A stretch of DNA of 5,016 nucleotides from Thiobacillus sp. GTDB taxonomy: Bacteria > Pseudomonadota > Gammaproteobacteria > Burkholderiales > Thiobacillaceae. The first letter of the stretch is position 1. The number at the start of each line of letters is the position of its first letter. Under the pieces are notes generated by a model, which searched no databases, was not told the origin of the DNA, and saw only the letters and a list, made by a program, of their open reading frames with translations. The stretch covers positions 1 to 5,016 of the forward strand of contig JAABQU010000083.1 in assembly GCA_011391285.1 (NCBI GenBank), in the 5' to 3' direction. Both the position numbers and the translations under genes were made by a program. Positions 1 through 5,016 of this stretch are shown here, one piece after another.

Positions 1-76
1 TCAGGCCGAAGCCGCAGCTATCCTGTTCGAAATCGGGCGAATACAGCGTCCCGTCCAGCCAGCGTTGTCGTTCCAT
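1..76 (-). CDS. gltB: Glutamate synthase (NADPH) large subunit, N-terminal fragment (runs off the window)
   Basis: Only 25 codons are visible, from ATG at 76 leftward. They translate to a short leader followed by LYSPDFEQDSCGFGL. This matches the start of glutamate synthase alpha subunits, where a short propeptide is removed so that the Cys of the D-(S/A/N)-C-G-(F/V)-G motif (here C21) becomes the N-terminal nucleophile of the class II glutamine amidotransferase domain. By family knowledge, the enzyme transfers the amide of glutamine to 2-oxoglutarate to make two glutamates, working with the GltD small subunit in the cytoplasm. The F-G-L form of the motif is closer to the gammaproteobacterial versions I know than to the usual betaproteobacterial CGVGF. 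The Shine-Dalgarno is weak (CGGAA close to the ATG). A promoter and a leader hairpin lie upstream. The rest of the protein is outside the window, so the call rests on this motif alone. Confidence 0.8.
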   Translation of the reverse strand, partial: MERQRWLDGTLYSPDFEQDSCGFGL

Positions 77-97
77 GTTCCGTGAGCCCAGATAGCA

Positions 98-122
98 GCG
101 GCCTGCCCATAGGGCAAGCCGC
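98..122 (-). promoter_or_regulatory. Hairpin in the gltB leader
   Basis: Positions 98-108 pair with 112-122 around a three-base loop (ATA). Ten of eleven positions pair, with a single C/A mismatch at 103/117, and most pairs are G-C. It lies between the predicted gltB start site and the start codon, ending about 21 bases before the ATG. In gltB mRNA a U-run comes before the hairpin rather than after it, so it is not an intrinsic terminator for gltB. On the plus strand it is followed by A-rich sequence, which is also not terminator-like. It may affect translation or stability of the leader. Confidence 0.5.
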
Positions 123-147
123 AAAAAATTTAAGCGAAAAGTGCGGC

Positions 148-176
148 ATTTTAATCCCTCAGGCCGCGTGCGGCAA
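148..176 (-). promoter_or_regulatory. Candidate sigma70 promoter of gltB
   Basis: On the minus strand, TTGCCG (complement of 171-176) is followed by exactly 17 bases and TAAAAT (complement of 148-153). The -10 matches the consensus at 5 of 6 positions and the -35 at 4 of 6. Transcription would begin near 141 and give a leader of about 65 nt. A perfect palindrome GCCGC-GT-GCGGC at 163-174 overlaps the -35 box and could be an operator. Inferred from sequence only. Confidence 0.55.
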
Positions 177-275
177 TGACCGCGCGCCCCAAGGCCTCGC
201 CGCGGCAAGGGTTTGCAAGCAGGCGGGGATGAGAGTGGGAGCTCGATGGCCCGCGAAAATTCCACGGGCGCCATA

Positions 276-281
276 TATAAG
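276..281 (+). promoter_or_regulatory. Possible -10 element for the EEP hydrolase gene
   Basis: TATAAG within the AT-rich CCATATATAAGG matches TATAAT at 5 of 6 positions and lies about 55 bases before the start codon. No good -35 box is present at 16-18 bases upstream, so this is a weak call. An imperfect inverted repeat (GCCCG at 249-253, CGGGC at 265-269) sits just upstream and could be a regulator site. Confidence 0.3.
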
Positions 282-323
282 GACGCCAGGGTTTGCCTAT
301 CCTGAATGCAGGAAGCTTGCTGT

Positions 324-329
324 AGGAGG
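324..329 (+). promoter_or_regulatory. Ribosome binding site deciding the EEP start
   Basis: A perfect AGGAGG lies six bases before the ATG at 336. It falls inside the longer open frame that begins at 306, so it argues for 336 as the true start and against the upstream ATG, whose ten extra codons (MQEACCRRRS) do not fit the family. Confidence 0.85.
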
Positions 330-335
330 CGATCG

Positions 336-1184
336 ATGAAGCTGCTGAGCTGGAACATCCAATGGGGGCGCGGCATGGACGGCCGGGTCGATCTCGCGCG
401 CATCCTGCGCACGATTCGCCAATTGGGCGATTTCGACGTCATCTGTCTGCAGGAAGTCGCGGTCAATTTCCCCAGCCTGCCCGGCAGCCAGGGCGAAGAC
501 CAGGTCGCCGAACTCTCCGCCGGCCTGCCCGGCTACACCGCCATCTACGGTGCCGCAACCGACGTCCCCGACGGCCGTGGCGGCCGCAGCCAGTTCGGCA
601 ACGCCATTTTTTCGCGCCTGCCGGTCGGCCAGGTGTGGCGGCATCTGCTGCCCTGGCCGGCCGAGCTGGATGCACCCAGCATGCAGCGGGTGCTGGTGGA
701 AGCGGTGGTCAGCGCCGACATCGGCCCGTTGCGGGTGATGACCACGCACCTCGAGTACTACTCTCAGCGCCAGCGCGAAACCCAGATCGACGCCATCCGC
801 CACCTGCACGCCGAGGCCTGCGCCATGTCGCTGCGTTCACCCTTGTCCGAGGAGCAGGGCGGTTCCTTCGAGGTGTTTCCCCGGCCCGAAAAGGCGCTGC
901 TGTGCGGCGACATGAACTTCCCCGCCAGCGTGCCCGAGCGGATGCGGCTCCTCGCCCCCTTCGCCGGCGGCGAGCCAGCCTTCCGTGACGCCTGGGAAGT
1001 GCTGCACCCCGGCGAGCGGCACGCCCCCACCGTCGGCATCCATCCGGTCGACTTCGTCAGCCGGCCCGAATGCTTCGATTTCGTTTTCCTGACGGAAGGG
1101 CTGGTGGGGCGGCTCAAGGCGCACGGTATCGATGCCGCGACCGCGGCGTCGGATCATCAGCCGGTGTGGGTGGAGTTTGCTTGA
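336..1184 (+). CDS. Endonuclease/exonuclease/phosphatase (EEP) family metal-dependent hydrolase
   Basis: This 282-aa protein has the ordered motifs of the EEP fold (PF03372): N-terminal LLSWNIQWG with N7, CLQEV with the metal-binding E40, GNAIFSRLP at 88-96, TTHLEYY with H138, GDMNF with D192 and N194, FDFVF around D248, and the C-terminal SDHQPVW with D273 and H274. All expected catalytic and Mg2+-binding positions are present, so it is probably an active phosphodiesterase or phosphatase. No signal peptide or membrane segment is visible, so it is likely cytoplasmic. The family includes exonuclease III, DNase I-like enzymes, sphingomyelinases and inositol phosphatases; the substrate cannot be told from this sequence. 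The basic or aromatic residue common before the D-(Y/F)-V-F motif is cysteine here (C247). It is transcribed alone, divergent from gltB and convergent with the res-like gene, so the neighbours do not reveal its role. Confidence 0.9.
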   Translation: MKLLSWNIQWGRGMDGRVDLARILRTIRQLGDFDVICLQEVAVNFPSLPGSQGEDQVAELSAGLPGYTAIYGAATDVPDGRGGRSQFGNAIFSRLPVGQVWRHLLPWPAELDAPSMQRVLVEAVVSADIGPLRVMTTHLEYYSQRQRETQIDAIRHLHAEACAMSLRSPLSEEQGGSFEVFPRPEKALLCGDMNFPASVPERMRLLAPFAGGEPAFRDAWEVLHPGERHAPTVGIHPVDFVSRPECFDFVFLTEGLVGRLKAHGIDAATAASDHQPVWVEFA

Positions 1185-1196
1185 TGTTGCTTGGGG

Positions 1197-1208
1197 GTAA
1201 CCGGTTAC
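1197..1208. repeat. Perfect 12-bp palindrome between convergent genes
   Basis: GTAACCGGTTAC is fully self-complementary. It sits in the short gap between the EEP stop (1184) and the res-like stop, and it includes the res stop codon at 1205-1207. Flanking TTGCT (1187-1191) and AGCAA (1209-1213) could extend the stem, with a five-base bulge on one side. Neither strand has a U-run after the stem, so it is not a classical intrinsic terminator, although it could help end or protect both transcripts. Confidence 0.4.
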
Positions 1209-3907
1209 AGCAAGTCCTCGATTAACTCCCAACGCTTGTCTTTCACCATCACGAAGCGACAGCGTCCCTGCGAAAGCTCGGCCCACAGCCCGCCGATCAG
1301 GCGGTCATCCTCGGCTGCCACCCAGCGGTCGGCGCCTTTGTACTCGACGGCGAGGACCGCACCCGGCTGGCCGTTCGGGCCGGGCAATTGGCATAAGAAA
1401 TCGGGATAAAAGCGGCCGTCGGCTTTTTGCAGGAAGAAGGAACAACCCTCGCGACGAACCAGATTGCGGACCCAGAACTGGATACGGCCTTTCTGCGCCT
1501 GTATGTCGAGCCAGCAGGCGCATTCGAATTCTTCCTTGCTGTCGAAATCGCCCATCCGACCGTAAAAATGCTTGCGGAAATCGAAAGGTCCGAAGCGGCC
1601 ATCGTAGTCGCGGCTGGGCGCATAAGCTTGGGGGTGGAAATCGAAGGCGTACACATCACTGACGGTCACGCGCGAAGCCGCATCGTCGCCGAACAAGGTT
1701 TGTTGAAAGGCGTTGCCCACCGCCAGCTTGCGCAAGTCGCGGATGCGCGCCTCGATCAGGTTACGGATCAGAAACTTCTGCAGGTTGGCTCGGGCCAGGC
1801 TGAAACCCTCCCGGCGCAGCAATTCAGTCAGCCAGGCGGCCACGAAGGCTTGTTTGCTGGCATGGGTGAGCGAGGGCTCCGGCAGGTTGCGGCACAGCCA
1901 AGTCGCCAACCGGATTTCGTCCCAGTGCTCTGGCTGGTAAACCAGGCCAAGATCGCGTTGCAACTCCGGCAGGAAACGTGAAACGACCTTGCCGCTGGTA
2001 TCGTCCACATCGATTTCGCCGCCTTCCGAAACCTTGAGACCCGCGCCCATCGCTGCCAGGTCGTCGGCGGTCGGCGCGGCATCGAAAGGCGAGAGATCCC
2101 ACGGGTAATCCAGCACTTCCGGGTCGCCGAACAACTGAAATTCACCCTGCACGCGCAGCGCGAGTTGCGGAATGCGGAAGCGCTCGCCCAACTCGGCGGG
2201 CGTCTGGAAAAATTCGATGGCCGTGGTGCGGCTGACTTCTGCCGCTTCCGCAATCGCTGCAACGGCAGCTTGCGACTTCACCGCAGCCTTCAGTGCTTCC
2301 GTCTCGTCTTCATTCAGTGGTGCGCTGATGGTGAGAGTGTTGAGCTTGGTATCCCAGCTCACCTTGTCTCTGAGCGGCTTGGGGACGCTCTTGAGGTCTG
2401 GCTTTTCAGACAGGGTAATCGCCACCGGGCGAACCACTACGCGCCCGGCATGCCCTTCGAGATCAAATCGCCCCTGGTCGGCCTTGGCGGCGGTCACGAA
2501 TTCATTCACCTCGCGCCGCTCGAAGCCGGCGCCGGCCACCAGACGGTCGCGCAGTGCGCTCGCGGTTTCCGCGAAGTTGCGCGACACCACAAAGGCATAG
2601 GATTGATTCAGTGGCCGGTTAAGCCGATGGCTGGCGCCCGGCTGCCGCAGCACCCGCCCGAGCAGCTGTTCCACCGCTGTGGCCGAATGCAGCGAGGCCA
2701 TGCTGACCAGGATGTAGGCAAACGGGCAATCCCAGCCCTCGGCCAGCGCCTTCTGCGTGATGACGAATTTCACCGGGCAGGCGGGGTCGGCAATGCCGCC
2801 CTTGTAATCGGTCTCGATCTGCTCCAGCCCCTTTTCCTCGCCGGTGGCGACCACGATTTCATCCGCCGGAATGCGATGGTTGGTGATCAGCTCGTTGCGC
2901 ACGCGCTCGTAGTCCAGCGTCTCCACTCCAGCGCGGCGCGGCTCCGACTGAATCAGCACCAGCGGCCGCAGGTAGGCCGCGCCCGCGCGGCGCTCCTCGT
3001 CGGCCAGCTTGTGCAGCGCTTCGCGGCGACCGATGGCATCGGCCAGGCACTGCTGCCAGTTCGGCTCGGTTTCCAGCACCACCGGCAGCTTGATCATCTC
3101 CTCCGCCTTCAACTCGGCGGCCGACACGCTGTGCAGCACGTTCGACGGCGTGCGTTCCAGATCGGGCGTGGCGGTCAGTTCCATCACGCCGCTGGGACGA
3201 AAGCGCGCCAGCATGTCGAAGGCGAGTTCGGTGCGGCTGTTGTGCGCCTCGTCGACCACCACGAACGGCCGCCGCAGGCGCAGCACGTTGGCAAGCGAAT
3301 AAGGCGTCGTTTGATCCGTGCCCGTGCCGTCCTTCAGCAGTTCGTCGCGCTGGGCCGGTGCCAGGTTGTCGAAGTGGTGCATCAGCGCGCCGCTCGACTG
3401 GTAAACCTTGCGGCATTCCTCGTCTTCCACCTGAAAGGCCTGCCGGGTGGCGACGATGATCGTGGTCGAGGTGTCCAGCGTGGCGCGGGTCACGCTTTTG
3501 GCTTCGTCCAGATCCAGCACCGTGATCGGCCCGGCTTCGCGCAAGGCGGTGTGGTAGGGATGCTGGCGATCCCGCAAGGCCCGCAGCGTCTGTTCGCGGA
3601 TCGGCTTCGATGGCACCAGCCACAGGATGACGCTATGTTCAGCGCGCAGCAGATGCGTGTTGACCAATGCTGCGCTTTTGGCCGCCAGCCAGGTCTTGCC
3701 GCCGCCGGTGGGCACGCGCAGGCAGAAATACGGCATGTCGGTCGGAAAGCCCGCCAGCGGGTTGTAGGCCAGGCCGCGCCCCCACAGGCGTTCGGTGGTG
3801 GCGGTGAAGGCAATCGAGGGCGACGGCAGTTCGTGGCAGGCGTGAAAATAGGCTTCCACGCTTTCAAGCACCTGCGACTGGTAGATTTTCGGGGCGAAGG
3901 TGCTCAT
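1205..3907 (-). CDS. res: DEAD/DEAH-box helicase with C-terminal PD-(D/E)xK nuclease, type III restriction (Res)-like subunit
   Basis: This 900-aa protein is a complete superfamily 2 helicase fused to a nuclease. A Q-motif-like YQSQ lies at residues 9-12, Walker A PTGGGKT at 66-72, DEAH at 219-222, LTATP at 244-248, EGWD at 390-393, and the arginine-finger motif QLLGRVLRQP at 414-423. After a long middle region, the C-terminus has a nuclease core: helix EEFECACWLD at 792-801, YPDF with D836, and AVEYKG with E855 and K857. Length and order match type III restriction R subunits, which translocate on ATP and cut only in complex with Mod; a Mod-like gene end lies upstream in the same direction. 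All motifs are intact and there is no frameshift. The ATG at 3907 overlaps the toxin stop (ATGA), and no Shine-Dalgarno precedes it, so translation is probably coupled. A stand-alone phage-defence helicase-nuclease is the main alternative. Confidence 0.88.
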   Translation of the reverse strand: MSTFAPKIYQSQVLESVEAYFHACHELPSPSIAFTATTERLWGRGLAYNPLAGFPTDMPYFCLRVPTGGGKTWLAAKSAALVNTHLLRAEHSVILWLVPSKPIREQTLRALRDRQHPYHTALREAGPITVLDLDEAKSVTRATLDTSTTIIVATRQAFQVEDEECRKVYQSSGALMHHFDNLAPAQRDELLKDGTGTDQTTPYSLANVLRLRRPFVVVDEAHNSRTELAFDMLARFRPSGVMELTATPDLERTPSNVLHSVSAAELKAEEMIKLPVVLETEPNWQQCLADAIGRREALHKLADEERRAGAAYLRPLVLIQSEPRRAGVETLDYERVRNELITNHRIPADEIVVATGEEKGLEQIETDYKGGIADPACPVKFVITQKALAEGWDCPFAYILVSMASLHSATAVEQLLGRVLRQPGASHRLNRPLNQSYAFVVSRNFAETASALRDRLVAGAGFERREVNEFVTAAKADQGRFDLEGHAGRVVVRPVAITLSEKPDLKSVPKPLRDKVSWDTKLNTLTISAPLNEDETEALKAAVKSQAAVAAIAEAAEVSRTTAIEFFQTPAELGERFRIPQLALRVQGEFQLFGDPEVLDYPWDLSPFDAAPTADDLAAMGAGLKVSEGGEIDVDDTSGKVVSRFLPELQRDLGLVYQPEHWDEIRLATWLCRNLPEPSLTHASKQAFVAAWLTELLRREGFSLARANLQKFLIRNLIEARIRDLRKLAVGNAFQQTLFGDDAASRVTVSDVYAFDFHPQAYAPSRDYDGRFGPFDFRKHFYGRMGDFDSKEEFECACWLDIQAQKGRIQFWVRNLVRREGCSFFLQKADGRFYPDFLCQLPGPNGQPGAVLAVEYKGADRWVAAEDDRLIGGLWAELSQGRCRFVMVKDKRWELIEDLL

Positions 3908-4200
3908 GGTTTGTCGCGCTCGATCCAGTAGTCCGGCGCGCGGTGCAGATGCGCGAGTGCGACGATGTAGATGAGGTCAGACTCGACCGAATAGAGCAAC
4001 TTGTAAGGAAAGCGGCTCAGGATCATGCGTCGGATTTCCCCACGTTCGACCGGCGCGGCCAGCGGCCAATTGCGCAAGCGCACCAGGGCATCCCGGACAT
4101 CGGCACGAAACCGCGCGCCCAGCCCGGGCACCTGTCGTTCGTAGTAGCTTTCGCCGTCCCCAAATTCAGCCTTCGCCTCGGGCGAAAATTCGACGCGCAT
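3904..4200 (-). CDS. RelE/ParE-family type II toxin
   Basis: This 98-aa protein has the profile of the RelE/ParE superfamily (PF05016). It opens with VEFSPEAKAEF, followed by a helical stretch ESYYERQVPGLGARF, the strand IRRMILSRFPYKLLYSVE at 56-73, IYIVALAH at 77-84, and a C-terminal HRAPDYWIER typical of the subgroup paired with PF09720 antitoxins. Basic residues R57, R58, R63, K67, H84, H86 and R87 are kept, so it looks functional. By family knowledge such toxins either cleave mRNA on the ribosome (RelE) or poison gyrase (ParE); the sequence does not decide which. Its start codon shares one base with the antitoxin stop, and only a weak GGGAAG precedes it, which suits lower toxin than antitoxin synthesis. 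Its stop overlaps the res start by four bases, which ties it to the restriction gene. Confidence 0.9.
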   Translation of the reverse strand: MRVEFSPEAKAEFGDGESYYERQVPGLGARFRADVRDALVRLRNWPLAAPVERGEIRRMILSRFPYKLLYSVESDLIYIVALAHLHRAPDYWIERDKP

Positions 4201-4406
4201 CAGAACTTCCCAACTACGTCCTCGGCAGGAACACCCTGTACCCGGCCGGAGCGGTAGGCCGCGAGGCGTCGCTCGGCCTCCTCGATCCAGATGCGGTCCA
4301 GGTCGGGATCAGGCCGGTCGAGGCTGTGCAGGAGTTCGTCGATCAACGCGAAACGCTCGTCGGGCGGGAGTTTCAGCGCCGTGTCGATCAATACCTTCGT
4401 ATTCAT
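4200..4406 (-). CDS. Addiction module antitoxin (PF09720 / TIGR02574-like)
   Basis: This 68-aa acidic protein matches the putative addiction module component family: LKLPPDERFALIDELLHSLD at 11-30, then D-rich RPDPDLDRIW, IEEAERRLAAYRSGRV at 41-56, and a C-terminal VPAEDVVGKF. Proteins of this family bind and neutralise a cognate RelE/ParE toxin, and the toxin gene follows with a one-base overlap (TGATG), so the pair is clear. The start is fixed by a strong AAAGGAGG five bases before the ATG, by far the best ribosome binding site in the minus-strand cluster. No ribbon-helix-helix or other DNA-binding domain is obvious in the short sequence, so autoregulation is uncertain. It lies 143 bp after the mod-like stop. 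Confidence 0.9.
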   Translation of the reverse strand: MNTKVLIDTALKLPPDERFALIDELLHSLDRPDPDLDRIWIEEAERRLAAYRSGRVQGVPAEDVVGKF

Positions 4407-4411
4407 GGATG

Positions 4412-4417
4412 CCTCCT
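4412..4417 (-). promoter_or_regulatory. Strong ribosome binding site of the antitoxin
   Basis: The complement reads AGGAGG (AAAGGAGG when extended), five bases before the ATG at 4406. It contrasts with the weak site of the toxin and the absent site of res, which implies falling translation initiation along antitoxin, toxin and res. Confidence 0.85.
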
Positions 4418-4440
4418 TTGTTCGATCAATTCAGAAATCG

Positions 4441-4457
4441 TGCCGTTATCGACGGCA
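4441..4457. promoter_or_regulatory. Candidate TA operator (inverted repeat)
   Basis: A perfect six-base inverted repeat, TGCCGT-n5-ACGGCA, stands just upstream of the antitoxin ribosome binding site. Type II TA operons are commonly repressed by the TA complex binding such repeats near the promoter. The role is inferred from position only. Confidence 0.3.
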
Positions 4458-4549
4458 GCTCTATTTTGCGCCTTATGGGCAGCGCGCAATCAGGCCCTGA
4501 AAGCGCCGCGCAAATCCTTGCCCTGACAAAGTCCAATGAGCTTTTTCAC

Positions 4550-5016
4550 TCACACCTCCAGCGCGTAAGGGGTTTGCTTGAAGGTGATGCCCTCGCGCGC
4601 GGCACGGCCCCCCATGCGGTTGGCGGCGGCGTAGATCACTTTCGGCCCGGCGAATGCCGGCAACACATCGAACACCGGCCCGGTCAGCACATTGCCCCCC
4701 GCCACCGACTTGTCCTTGAGAATGCCGTTGTAGAGCAGATAGATCGCGCGGCCCTCGTGCACGCCCAGCAGCGGCGAATACTTTTCTCCCCTCTCCCCCG
4801 GGGAGAGGGGCTGGGGGTGAGGGAAGCCGGTGCCAGTCTCGGCGAACCAGACGAACTCGGCCAGTTGGGCGAAGGTGACGTCGGGGCGAATCTGGCCGTC
4901 GGCGGTAAACAGCGGTTCGGCGGACAGACGGCAGAACTGGAAACCGCCGCCTAACCCCTCAACGACTTGATCTTTGGCATTGGTGTAGCCGCTGGCAACG
5001 CGCTTGACCCGCTCGG
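4550..5016 (-). CDS. mod: C-terminal part of a type III-like site-specific DNA methyltransferase (Mod); 5' end outside the window
   Basis: The open frame runs from the right edge to TGA at 4552-4550 and gives 154 residues; the internal ATG at 4762 is not its start. It begins ERVKRVASGYTNAKDQ and continues VEGLGGGFQFCRL, which resembles the (E)R(V/I)xRV...GLGGxFxxxxL segment near the C-terminus of type III Mod proteins. Next come FAQLAEFVWFAETGTG, GRAIYLLYNGILKDK and the terminal ITFKQTPYALEV. The catalytic DPPY and SAM-binding FxGxG motifs would lie upstream and cannot be seen, so the assignment rests on these C-terminal motifs and on the Res-like gene downstream on the same strand. Mod subunits methylate adenine and give the site specificity used by Res. 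About 14-15 residues after ETGTG come from an in-frame dispersed repeat. It ends 143 bp before the antitoxin. Confidence 0.7.
   Translation of the reverse strand, partial: ERVKRVASGYTNAKDQVVEGLGGGFQFCRLSAEPLFTADGQIRPDVTFAQLAEFVWFAETGTGFPHPQPLSPGERGEKYSPLLGVHEGRAIYLLYNGILKDKSVAGGNVLTGPVFDVLPAFAGPKVIYAAANRMGGRAAREGITFKQTPYALEV
4784..4825. repeat. Palindromic dispersed repeat (PHPxPLSPGERG type) inserted in frame in mod
   Basis: A perfect 11-bp inverted repeat, CCCCTCTCCCC (4788-4798) and GGGGAGAGGGG (4800-4810), with a one-base centre, is followed by CTGGGGGTGAGGG. This is the familiar CCCTCACCCCCAGCCCCTCTCCC element scattered between genes in many proteobacterial genomes, often translated as PHPxPLSPxERG when it falls in a frame. 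Here it is read in the mod frame as FPHPQPLSPGERGE, between ETGTG and YSPLLG. Its length there is close to a multiple of three and the frame stays open. Confidence 0.8.

Larger units (their letters stand above)
77..335. other. Divergent intergenic region between gltB and the EEP hydrolase gene
   Basis: This 259-bp stretch separates two divergent genes. No convincing protein is encoded; the open frame at 82-339 on the plus strand has no ribosome binding site and no recognisable family. It holds a sigma70-like promoter toward gltB, a strong hairpin at 98-122, a GC palindrome at 163-174 that overlaps the gltB -35 box, and an AT-rich TATAAG element at 276-281 that might be the -10 of the EEP gene. 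I see no tRNA or other structured RNA gene. Confidence 0.8.
4407..4549 (-). other. Gap between mod and the TA-res operon, with two inverted repeats
   Basis: This 143-bp gap is long compared with the overlapping junctions downstream, so the TA-res block may have its own promoter. TGCCGT (4441-4446) pairs with ACGGCA (4452-4457) around a five-base loop, about 25 bases before the antitoxin Shine-Dalgarno, where an operator would be expected. TTGCGC (4466-4471) pairs with GCGCAA (4484-4489) around a 12-base loop. A TTGTCA box (complement of 4524-4529) resembles a -35, but no good -10 is at the right distance. CAAAAT and GATAAC on the minus strand are weak -10 candidates. I see no terminator with a U-run after mod. 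Confidence 0.4.

Noticed and set aside
98..130. Intrinsic terminator from the hairpin next to AAAAAATTT
   Set aside because: In the gltB direction the U-run lies before the stem. In the other direction the stem is followed mainly by A, and no gene ends there.
208..296. Direct repeat AGGGTTTGC at 208-216 and 288-296
   Set aside because: A single nine-base match 80 bases apart is easily produced by chance in this gap and fits no known regulator site.
82..339. An 85-aa open frame on the plus strand in the gltB-EEP gap
   Set aside because: It has no ribosome binding site and no family resemblance. It runs over the gltB hairpin and promoter and ends just past the EEP start codon.
297..809. A 170-aa minus-strand open frame within the EEP gene
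   Set aside because: It is a shadow of a well-supported plus-strand gene with all EEP catalytic motifs, and its composition is low in complexity.
2165..3931. A 588-aa open frame on the plus strand opposite the res-like gene
   Set aside because: It is antisense to a gene with clear helicase and nuclease motifs. Its translation is rich in H, R, G and Q, without any recognised motif, as expected of a GC-rich shadow frame.
4550..4762. A free-standing 70-aa gene starting at ATG 4762
   Set aside because: The same frame is open to the window edge and has conserved-looking Mod-type sequence upstream, so this ATG is internal to a longer protein.
4409..4954. A 181-aa plus-strand open frame over the mod end and the gap
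   Set aside because: It is antisense to the mod-like frame and reads through the palindromic repeat and the intergenic gap. Its PLPRGEGLGV stretch is only the other reading of the dispersed repeat.

Overview
The window looks like GC-rich proteobacterial chromosome, probably beta- or gammaproteobacterial. The support is the base composition, clear AGGAGG ribosome binding sites, a gltB-type glutamate synthase N-terminus with the DSCGFGL form, and a proteobacterial PHPxPLSPGERG dispersed repeat. The sequence alone does not give genus.

Left part (1-1184): the first 25 codons of a glutamate synthase large subunit (gltB) leave the window on the minus strand. A 259-bp divergent intergenic region holds a good sigma70-type promoter for gltB and a strong hairpin in its leader. 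On the plus strand follows a complete endonuclease/exonuclease/phosphatase (EEP) family hydrolase of 282 aa with an excellent Shine-Dalgarno.

Right part (1205-5016, all minus strand): a defence-type cluster, read right to left. It starts with the 3' end of what looks like a type III-like DNA methyltransferase (Mod), continues with a 143-bp gap and a PF09720-type antitoxin with a RelE/ParE-family toxin, and ends with a 900-aa helicase-nuclease that resembles a type III restriction (Res) subunit. Antitoxin and toxin share one base (TGATG). Toxin and Res share four bases (ATGA). Res has no Shine-Dalgarno of its own, so its translation is probably coupled to the toxin.

If Mod is confirmed, this is a restriction-modification operon with a toxin-antitoxin pair wired between the modification and restriction genes. 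Mod would methylate and, with Res, recognise the site; Res would translocate and cut; the TA pair could stabilise the locus or act when the operon is disturbed. The mod reading frame also carries an in-frame insertion of a palindromic dispersed repeat, adding about 14-15 residues near the C-terminus. EEP and res converge with only 20 bp between stops, around a perfect 12-bp palindrome. No RNA genes, CRISPR arrays or insertion sequences were seen.
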